From the NCBI GenBank assembly GCA_009829735.1, contig CM020620.1, forward strand, positions 930,001 through 994,000: 64,000 bases of DNA, given 5' to 3'. The position numbers and the translations under genes are program-made. Within the stretch, counting starts at the first letter, position 1. Each line of letters opens with the position of its first letter. Below, in pieces: positions 56,795-64,000 of the stretch. Under the pieces are notes generated by a model. The model worked only from the letters and a program-made list of their open reading frames with translations. It was not told where the DNA came from and searched no databases. This DNA is from Pyropia yezoensis. Taxonomy: Eukaryota; Rhodophyta; Bangiophyceae; Bangiales; Bangiaceae.

Positions 56795-56902
56795 TCGGCA
56801 CGGATTCCGTGCCGATCTAGCGTGCCGAAGGGCCTCTATGGCCTGGATTGGCCGCCGTTCCAGGCCGTATGGGCACTTCATGGTTACGTGCCGGCGAATG
56901 GT
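56795..56902 (-). repeat. Right terminal inverted repeat
   Basis: 108 bp, inverted match to 21744-21853. Carries TCGGCACGG, GTGCCGATC and GTGCCGAAG. Weaker similarity to the left end continues to about 56944. Confidence 0.85.
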
Positions 56903-58325
56903 GACGGTTCCTTTACGCCCGTCGGGTGGTGGGTCGAAGACCGCTGTCCAGCACCGAAGTCGGAATCGAGCTCGAATGGCAGATTCCACTCGTAAATTAG
57001 GTGTGTACTTAGACTGTCTTGAACTACTTGTGAAAACTTGATAGCTGGTCCTCCGTGCAATCAAGTTTCAAAAAAGATCTGAAATCAAGCCATCCACCAC
57101 GACCGCCCGGGAGCGACAGCCGCAGCTCCACCCCAGCCGCCCGCTCCAGCCGTTTGGTAGCCATTCGGCACGAAAACTCCCTTTACCGGCTCGACGACCA
57201 CAGCATCGGCCGTGCGGTGACCGGGCGGCAACCTGCTCCACACGCGGCAGTCTCCACCGACCTCCATCATCCCTGGGTGAGGCCACCGTGGGGGTGCCAC
57301 AGAGGCTGCCTGCCGTGGTGGCCGCCACTGTCAACGGCCGAACTCGTCACCTGTCTGCCCCGCACGACTTCGGGCCGCCGCCGCCTCCCCGCGAGCGCGA
57401 GCGCGAGCGCGCGATGCCGTCGCGGATGCCGCGCGCGTCACGGTCGCCGCGTCCGCCGTGGTTGCGTCCCGGGCAGAATTCCCCAGGACCCGGAAAGCCG
57501 CCACGCGGGCGCCACCCGCCTACCGCGTCCGCCTCCGGCCGGCCTTCCGTCCGCCCGCGCACCGCAGCCGCACGCGGCGCGCGCCGACCAGCGTTGCCCC
57601 GCACCACCCCCCCCCGCCCGTACGGGCCGTACAACCCGTCGCGGGGCGAGCCACGACGACCGCCGCTGCTCCTCTCCGTGCTGCTCCTCTGCCGCCCTCC
57701 CCCCCCTCCCCCCCACATCGTCCCCTCCCCCCCCCTCTCCTCGTACCCTTCTTTCTCTTCCACCACCCTCCCTCTCTCTTCCACGACCCCCCCTCTCAAC
57801 CGCCCTTCTCTCTGCCAGCCGCTACCATCTCCCCCTCCGCCCCTCACCGCCACGACCGCGGCGCGTCGCGTGGTGGATGGGCTGGCCGTTGCCGCGCGTC
57901 GTTGCGAGCCGCCACGCCCCTGCCCCTGCCCCTGCTCCCGCCCCCGCCCCCGCCCCCGCCCCCTCCCCCGCCCCCGTCCCCGTCACCGCCCCCACCCCCG
58001 CCCCTGCCCGCCACGGTGCCGGCGCCACCCCCCCCCCCATCGAGGTCCCTCGCGCCCCTTGACCACGTCGCCGTGGTGGTGTGCGGCGCGCCCCCGTGGC
58101 GCCGCTCACGTTTGTCTTGTCGCTGGGGGGCCGCGCCGGCTGCGGGCGCCACGCCGCGCCGCGCCCCCCCGCCCCCCCCGGTCGTGCATGACCGCTCTCT
58201 TGCGGGGCCCCGCGCACCGCCTCCCCACTGTGGTGGAGCGCCCACCGCATCGCCTGCCCGAGTGAGGGGCGCCCTGCTGTGTGTTCCCGACCTCGCTCGC
58301 CCACCCTCGGCCCTACGCCCCCGAT
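56903..58325. other. Upstream region of the ApbE gene
   Basis: No gene supported. Very C-rich on plus. TTCGGCACGAAAAC at 57174 is one more copy of the giant-element motif, outside the inverted repeat. A CCCCNG-type hexamer repeat lies at about 57918-58010. Open frames on both strands here are composition effects. Confidence 0.45.
57918..58010. repeat. C-rich hexamer microsatellite
   Basis: Runs of GCCCCC/TGCCCC units, about 15 copies with variation. Confidence 0.7.
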
Positions 58326-61109
58326 ATGGGGTGCGCCTCCTCTTCCCCGGCAGGCGACACGGACGCCGGTGGCGCCCCCCCGGCGGATGTTCGCGCACCC
58401 GGCTCCGCGGCAGCGCGGGCGGCCGGGGCCAAGCCCGCCACTGCCAAAGCGGGTGGCGGCGGCGGCGGGGCGACGAAGGCCAAGGCCAAACCCGTCTACG
58501 ACACGCCCTCGACGGCGTCCTACTCGGCCAAGCCCGGCGCCGGCCGCAACGCGTACTTTGCACTCCTTGCCCGGGATGAGGACGCGGTGGCGGTCAACCT
58601 GGACGTGCACCACGAGAGCCGCTCGCGGGTCGTACCGGCGGTGGCGCCCGCCGATGACTCGTGTGTGGTAGGCCGGGCGGGGGAGGCGGGGAAGGGCGGG
58701 GGAGACGTCGTGGAGGGCGCCGCCACCGACGGCGGCGGCGGTGGGGGGGGCAAGCCGTCGGCGGCGGCTCCGTTGTTATCGCTGGATGGGGTGGCCATGA
58801 CCCTCCGCTACGTGGTGCTGGTGGGCGGCGCGACCGAGGCGGACCGCCCGGCGGTGGCGGCGCTTGTGAACCGCGTTTTTGAACGCGTCAACGGGTCGTT
58901 TAACAACTGGAACAAGGCCTCGGAGATTACCCGCCTGTGCGCGTCGCCAGCCAACAAGTCGGTGGAGCTGTCAGAGGACCTGGTCGACCTGTTTGACCTG
59001 GTCGACGAGGTCCATGAGCTGTCCGACGGCCGCTTTGACCCGACGCTCGCACCGGTGGCTAGCGTGTGGCGAACCTTCCTGGCCAAGCATGGCCGCCCTC
59101 CCGTGGCGGCCGAGGTGTCGCACCTCAAGTTTGCTGTTGGGTGGAAGGACAAGGTAGCGCGGACAACCAAAAAGGGCGGCAAGACCGACGCCGCCGCCGC
59201 CATCCCCGTTGCCGCCCGCCGGAATGGCAACACGGGCATTGACCTGGGGGGTATTGCCAAGGGCCACGCCGTTGACCTCCTCGTCGCTGCCTTGACTGCC
59301 GCCGGCTGGTCTGATGTGTACGTCGACTGGGGCGCCGACATCCGTGCTGCAGGCTCGCACCCATCGGGCCGCCCTTGGCGCACGGCGGTTATGGGCCCGC
59401 CCCAGCTGGGGCGCCTGTTTGCCCTCTGGGCGCGCGACCGCCTGGCGGAGGCGCTCACCGCCGACGACGCGGCCTACCTGCTGGACGTGGCCGCCCCGCC
59501 AGCGGCGCTGTCGGTGGGCGTGGGCGTCCGCGGGGTGGCGGTGGCCACGTCGGGGGATTACGCGCAAATCCAAAAGTTTGGCTACCACCACGTCATCAAC
59601 CGGGAAGCGATGGCGCCCATGAAGGCGGCCGCCACGTCGGTGGGCTCGGTGTCGATTGTGGCGACCAGCTGCGCGGTTGCCGACGGCCTCGCCACCGCCG
59701 CCATGACCTACCCCTCCGCCGCCGCCGCGGCAGCGTGGCTGGATGGACTGATTGCGCGGCGGCCCGAGCTGGTCCTCGGCTACGCCATCCTCCCGCGTGG
59801 TGCGGAGGCGCCCGCCGCCACCGCCCTCTTTACCCCTGTCTCGGACGACCTGGCGGTGGCGGGGCGTGGGGTGGGGGGTGCCCCCCCGGCGGTAACCGAC
59901 GCGGAGCTCTCCCCCGCCCTCGCGTCGGCGCTTGACGCGGCGAGCGATACGGGCAGCGGCGGGGGCGCCGACGCGGCCGCCATCCGGTCTGTCACTGCGT
60001 CGCCGCCACGGTCCCTGGCGGTCCTCATCTTTGACGATGGCAGCGGCAGCGGCCGGGCGGCGGTGCTGCTCGACACGCTGGCGAGTGCCGCACTCGAGCC
60101 CATCCCAATGGTGTCGATGCTCCTCCCCGCGGGCCACGGCGGCTACGCGTGGGCCAAGACGGCCGTCAATGAGGAGGCGTCGATCACGCTCCTCACCGCC
60201 GCCGACGCAGACCTGGCGACGCGGACCGCCTCGCCCGGCGGGCTCGTCGACGCTGCCGACGGGGCCGACGCGCGGCTGTGGGCGCGCCTCGCCCGCCTGT
60301 CCACCCTCCGGGTGACGGTGGTGTCGGCGACGCAGATGCCGCCGTCAGGGCTGTCCCCGCCAGCGGCGGCGGTGCTGCTCACCGCCACGGTGGGTACGGT
60401 GACGCCGTCTGCGTCCGACGCGCCCCTCCTCCTCCGCGTCGGGACGGTGCTGACGTCCCTGGCACCCGCGGCGTCGCGGGCCGCCAAGGCGGGCGCCGCC
60501 GCTGCCGCCGCTGCCGCCGCCGCCTCCACCCTCTCCACCACCGCCGCGTCGTTGCGGTCGGTGCTGCGGTCGGCCACGTCGGCGGTGACGCTGGTGACGA
60601 CCACCGCCATGGGCGGGGAGCCCCACGCGCTGACCGCCACGTCGGTGCGGGTACCCGCCGGCGCGTCGTCGCTGATCGTCTTCAACGTGTCGCGGGATTC
60701 GCTGTTTGGGGCCGCCCTTGGCGACGCGGGCAGCCTCGTTGGCGTGTGCCCCCTGCGCACCCGCCACGCACCGTTGGCCGCCACCTTTGCCGCGTCGGCG
60801 GCGGTGACGCCCGCGGCGGCGGCCGCCCACTTTGTGCTGCCCGCCGAGCAGCTGGCCGCGGCGGGCGCCGCGGCGCCGGCAGGTGACTCGGTTGAAGCAG
60901 AGGTGGCGCGGTCGGCGCTGCCGCCGCTCCTCCGCGACGCCGCGGCGGCTGTGGCGACGGTGGTGATGGTCATGCCCGCGGGGGATCACGTGGTGGTGGT
61001 TGCCCAGGCGGGGCGGGCGGTGGTGCCAAACGGGCCCCCCGACCGGGAGGGCCACCTGGTGTGGCTGGCGCGACAGTACCAGAGCGTGTCGGTGGCGCTC
61101 GTCGAGTAG
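58326..61109 (+). CDS. ApbE-type flavin transferase fused to flavin-reductase-like domain
   Basis: 927 residues. Start chosen at ATG 58326 because it gives MGCASSSP, a plausible N-myristoylation and palmitoylation signal; the frame is open further up without an ATG. Residues about 150-480 are an ApbE domain (FAD:protein FMN transferase, which attaches FMN to a Thr of a partner flavoprotein): the GRFDPTLAP block, GIDLGGIAKGHAVD (near 304-317), VDWGADIRAAG, the HHVINREAMAPM block and ADGLATA (near 452) with the metal-binding Asp. Residues about 740-880 resemble the flavin-reductase/FMN-binding fold (AVTLVTTTAMGGEPHALTATSV). A region at 560-720 looks like a diverged copy. Linkers are Ala-rich. 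Apparently intact host gene. The partner is unknown. Confidence 0.85.
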   Translation: MGCASSSPAGDTDAGGAPPADVRAPGSAAARAAGAKPATAKAGGGGGGATKAKAKPVYDTPSTASYSAKPGAGRNAYFALLARDEDAVAVNLDVHHESRSRVVPAVAPADDSCVVGRAGEAGKGGGDVVEGAATDGGGGGGGKPSAAAPLLSLDGVAMTLRYVVLVGGATEADRPAVAALVNRVFERVNGSFNNWNKASEITRLCASPANKSVELSEDLVDLFDLVDEVHELSDGRFDPTLAPVASVWRTFLAKHGRPPVAAEVSHLKFAVGWKDKVARTTKKGGKTDAAAAIPVAARRNGNTGIDLGGIAKGHAVDLLVAALTAAGWSDVYVDWGADIRAAGSHPSGRPWRTAVMGPPQLGRLFALWARDRLAEALTADDAAYLLDVAAPPAALSVGVGVRGVAVATSGDYAQIQKFGYHHVINREAMAPMKAAATSVGSVSIVATSCAVADGLATAAMTYPSAAAAAAWLDGLIARRPELVLGYAILPRGAEAPAATALFTPVSDDLAVAGRGVGGAPPAVTDAELSPALASALDAASDTGSGGGADAAAIRSVTASPPRSLAVLIFDDGSGSGRAAVLLDTLASAALEPIPMVSMLLPAGHGGYAWAKTAVNEEASITLLTAADADLATRTASPGGLVDAADGADARLWARLARLSTLRVTVVSATQMPPSGLSPPAAAVLLTATVGTVTPSASDAPLLLRVGTVLTSLAPAASRAAKAGAAAAAAAAAASTLSTTAASLRSVLRSATSAVTLVTTTAMGGEPHALTATSVRVPAGASSLIVFNVSRDSLFGAALGDAGSLVGVCPLRTRHAPLAATFAASAAVTPAAAAAHFVLPAEQLAAAGAAAPAGDSVEAEVARSALPPLLRDAAAAVATVVMVMPAGDHVVVVAQAGRAVVPNGPPDREGHLVWLARQYQSVSVALVE

Positions 61110-61719
61110 GGGTGTGAAGGAGGCGGGTGGCGCTTCTTCTTGCCTGCGTCTTTTTTTTTTTTTGGTGGACCCCCGGACCTGGTCTCCTCGTTTTGGTGGC
61201 GAAAAGGTACCAATCTAATTTTGAATTGAGTTTCAATTACTGCGGTGGCGCCGAACTGTGGTGGCGCCCAACATTGCACATTTTTAAAGTTTGACTGGTG
61301 CTTGTCGTCTTCCACGTGGCCGCGACTTGGTGGACCGCGCCAAGCAGTCTCCCTCCCAAAGAGACGGGCACCCGCGCGGCGCACGACCCCACCTTCGCAA
61401 CCACGTCGGCCGGCTGCGGCCGGGCCGCCCGTCCGCGTCCACTCCCCCCCCCCCCCCCCGCTGCAGAGGCTCCCGCTGGCGCGTTGTTACATTCCCCCAT
61501 TATTGGACTCTTCGCGCTGCCCCTCTTCTCTTCGTCATCGCCTGTCTCTCCATTCATTGCCCAGCCCCTGTTGGGCTATCCCTTCCGCCCCCCCCCACCC
61601 CTGCCTGCGCCCTCTGGCTGTCGGCCGTGCTGCCCCTGCCCGTTGCGTCGCCAAGCGACACCCGGCGGAGAGTCCCCAATCGCCCCCCTGTCCTCCTTCC
61701 TGTCCGCCCCCCGCTGGTC
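61110..61719. other. Region between the two right-hand host genes
   Basis: Downstream of ApbE: a T run at 61149-61161, a short AT-richer patch near 61210-61300 and a C run at 61443-61459. The frame of the next ORF is open from 61288, but the first ATG is at 61720. Confidence 0.45.
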
Positions 61720-63138
61720 ATGCACCAGCCGCACGGTGGACCGGCAGCCCCCCGCACTCCCCCCCCCCCCGACGCCCCCCCTTCGCTGCCGGATGCCGGC
61801 GTGGCCCTCACTCAGGCCCTCCCCGAGACTGAATATGACCGCGCCTTTCTCCAGAGCGCCCCGCGAAGTCGTGGCGGCGCGCCCCCGCCGCCGCCTGTGG
61901 AGCCGCCGCCTGACGAGCCGCTGGGTCTGCCGCGGCTGCAGCCGTGGTGGGCGGCCACCGAGGCGCCGCCGCCGCCGCCGCTGCCGCCACCGCCGCCGCC
62001 GCAGCCGCTGCCGTCGCAGCCTCTGTCCCTTTCGACGCAGCCCCCGCCCGAGGTGGTGCGCCCAACGGCATCTGCCGAGGCGGCAGCGTCGGCTGGTGTG
62101 GGGGACGAGGACGCTGACGGCGGCGGCGCGGCTAGCGGCCATGGCGGCCGGCCCAGACGCCGCCGCCGGCCTCGGTCGGCGGCCAAGCGCGCGCGTGCCG
62201 CAGCGGCGGCAGCGGCGGCGGCGGCCGTGGCAACGGACGGTGTCGTCGACGGCGCTGGGGGTGAAGGCGACGGCGACGGCGACGGCGAATGCGACGGCGA
62301 CGGCTACGGTGACGGCGGTTGCGGGCCGGAAGACCGGGACTGGGGGGCTGGCGGCGGCGGCAGCGGCGGTGACGGCGACGACGGCGATAGTGCCAGGGGC
62401 GCCACCAGCGACGGCGGCTCGACCGACGAGGCGGACGTGGCTGCGCGGATGATGGCCCACACGCAGGCGTACGCGTTTGATGCCGACGGGCCGCCCGGCC
62501 TGACCCAGTGGTGCTCCCCCACGGGGGAGGCGGAGAGGGAGGCCGCCGCGGCCGCCGCTGTTGCCGTCGACGCTGGTGGGGAAGAGGAGGGGGAGGCCGC
62601 CGCCGTCGACGCGGCCGCCGCCGTCGACGCTGAGGGGGAGGAGGAGGGAGCGGCCGCCGCTGCTGACGCGGAGGGGGAGGAGGTCCTCGCGGCCGCCGCC
62701 GCCACGGACACCGTCGGGGAGGGGGAGCGTCCCGCCGCCGCCGCGGACACCGTAGGGGAGGGGGAGCGTCCCGACGCCGCGGCCGCGGGCGACGGCGCGT
62801 GGGGCGCGGGGCGTCCTGCCGCGACAGTGGCCGGTGGGGGGTGGCCCGCCTCGCCGCTGTGGACTTCCCACCGGGACATGCCCGCTGACAGCAACGGTGA
62901 CGGCGGGGACGGCGGCAGCGGGGACGGCGGCGGCGGGGACGGCGGCGGCGGGGACGGCGGCGGCGGGGACGGCGGCAGCGGCGGCGGCGGCAACGCGGAC
63001 GAGTGGCACGACGCGGCGGCGCAGGATGCGGCCATGGCGGGCGCCTTCGCGGCGGCGTCGACGTCGAGTACCGACCGGTCGACCGCTGCTGCCACCACTA
63101 CCGCCGCCGACAACGGCTCGGCGGCGGCCACCGCCTCT

Positions 63139-63185
<47 letters not shown>

Positions 63186-64000
63186 CGGCACGTCGGCCGC
63201 TGCCGCTGCATCGGTGGCCGGCCAGGCGGCGCTGGCGCTGACGCCAATGCTTTCGCAGCCGTGGACGCAGGTCAGGCAGCCACCGCACACGCCGTCGCCG
63301 TCGCCGTCGCCGTCAAAGTCGCCTTTGCCGGCGCCGTCGCCGTCTCCGTCGCCGAGCGCCGGACGCCGGCGGTCTGCCACGCCCCCCACCGAAGATTACG
63401 GCCGCGACGGGGCGGCCTACCCGCCTGCCGCCGACCCAGACGTGGTCGCCGCCGCCGCCGCCGTCGACGACGCTGCCGGCGGCAACACCCCACCCCGACC
63501 GCCCAATGGGGCCGCCATGCTGGTGGTGCCCCCCTGCGATGACACGCCCGAATTCCTCACCGCCGACGGCAGCGCCACCGACACCACCGAGACAGACGGG
63601 GACGGCGACAGCGGCGGCGGCGGCAGCGGCGGCGGCACGCCCGACGCGGCGGGCAGCGACGCTCCAGGTGGGGCGGGCGGTCGCGCCAGAGGGGGCGGGG
63701 AGGAGGAGGCTACCGCCGCTGCCACCGCGGCGCCGCCACCCGCGGCGGGCCTCTCTCCGCCATTGCCGTCACCGTCACCGTCGCCGTCGCCGTCTCCAGC
63801 GATGCCGCCGTCCTTCCCGCGGGCATCCCCCCCAGGAAGGTCGCCGACGGGGGCCGCGGCGCCTCCACCCGTCCCCCCGCCCCCCCGGCGCGGTGGCGGC
63901 GGCGACAGCCTCTCTCCCGCCACGGCAGCGGAGCTGGCCGAGCACCTCCGCGCGTTGGAAGTGGAGGAGCGCCTCGGCGGCTTGCCCCCCGCCGCCGTCG
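61720..64000 (+). CDS. Low-complexity acidic/Pro/Ala-rich protein, partial
   Basis: Frame open for 760 codons from ATG 61720 to the window end. It starts with a Pro-rich segment, then VALTQALPETEYDRAFLQSA, a basic RRRPRSAAKRAR patch (possible nuclear signal), Asp/Gly repeats, an ordered-looking block (ADVAARMMAHTQAYAFD), Glu/Ala repeats, a poly-Ala run near 63140-63185, Ser-Pro repeats and, last, an amphipathic helix (SPATAAELAEHLRALEVEER). Third codon positions are almost all G or C. Two minus-strand frames are also open across much of this, so strand choice rests on the ordered blocks and charge pattern. Function unknown. Confidence 0.5.

Larger units (their letters stand above)
21744..56902. 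mobile_element. Giant KDZ-type DNA transposon (candidate)
   Basis: Inverted repeats at 21744-21853 and 56795-56902 enclose about 35.2 kb, of which 9.6 kb is a nested chromovirus. Genes on the left half are on plus (RING-like, Ala/Lys-rich, KDZ transposase). Those on the right half are on minus (possible membrane protein, SWIM-Ulp1, unknown ORFs, SET). They converge between 31253 and 32983. A TTCGGCAC/GTGCCGAA dyad recurs in the ends and upstream of genes. KDZ transposases (Kyakuja, Dileera, Zisupton) are known to mobilise large elements with accessory genes. The exact outer ends and target duplication are not resolved. The alternative is two unrelated inverted dispersed repeats around a cluster of separate elements. 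Confidence 0.6.

Noticed and set aside
57174..57187. TTCGGCACGAAAAC as a sign that the giant element extends further right
   Set aside because: A single half-site outside the matched inverted repeat; the left side has no counterpart at that distance.
57055..58062. Pro/Arg-rich plus frame upstream of ApbE
   Set aside because: C-rich microsatellite and GC composition keep it open; no recognisable protein.
61576..63288. 570-codon minus-strand Arg/Gly-rich frame
   Set aside because: Opposite the GCC/GGC-rich plus frame; its content is mirror low complexity with no ordered block, so it is a composition effect.

Overview
This is a GC-rich eukaryotic nuclear window. It holds single-exon host genes full of Ala, Gly and Pro homopolymers, and more than two thirds of it is nested mobile DNA. 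There are no bacterial operons, Shine-Dalgarno sites, rRNA or CRISPR arrays. The composition, the chromodomain Ty3/gypsy elements and the KDZ-type DNA transposon genes suggest an alga. A bangiophyte red seaweed (Porphyra/Pyropia type) is my best guess, but this is inference.

Layout, left to right. (1) 1-492, minus: 5' end of a secreted histidine acid phosphatase that runs off the window. (2) 1428-4353, plus: a decayed retrotransposon fragment (gag with zinc knuckle, protease, integrase) in Ty1/copia order, cut off by the next element. (3) 4354-17699, minus: a decayed chromovirus (Ty3/gypsy with chromodomain). It has LTRs, primer-binding site, gag, protease, RT, RNase H, integrase and chromodomain, three internal insertions, and a large extra ORF in antisense between integrase and 3' LTR. 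A 172-bp duplication inside integrase suggests it is a fusion of two copies. (4) 17700-21743: no gene recognised. (5) 21744-56902: the most interesting part, an apparent giant DNA transposon about 35 kb long, bounded by 110-bp inverted repeats about 94% identical. Its genes all point inward. On plus, from the left: a RING-like protein, an Ala/Lys-rich protein and a KDZ (Kyakuja-Dileera-Zisupton) transposase. On minus, from the right: a possible membrane protein, a SWIM zinc finger plus Ulp1 protease, several unknown ORFs and a SET-domain protein. A dyad motif with core TTCGGCAC / GTGCCGAA recurs upstream of most of these genes and in the inverted repeats. (6) 42714-52360, minus: a second, more complete chromovirus inserted in the SWIM-Ulp1 gene. 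Its target duplication leaves an in-frame empty site. It also carries an antisense ORF after integrase, collinear with the one in the first chromovirus. (7) 58326-61109, plus: an ApbE-type flavin transferase fused to a flavin-reductase-like domain. (8) 61720-64000, plus: an open low-complexity frame that runs off the window.

Working together (inference): the 35-kb element pairs a transposase with ubiquitin-, SUMO- and histone-methylation-type domains, as if it carried its own chromatin toolkit. The two chromoviruses share a primer-binding site, a chromodomain and an antisense gene, so the antisense gene looks like a family trait. Many ORFs are broken by stop codons that could each come from CAA, CAG or CGA by one C-to-T change, which suggests methylation-linked decay of the repeats.
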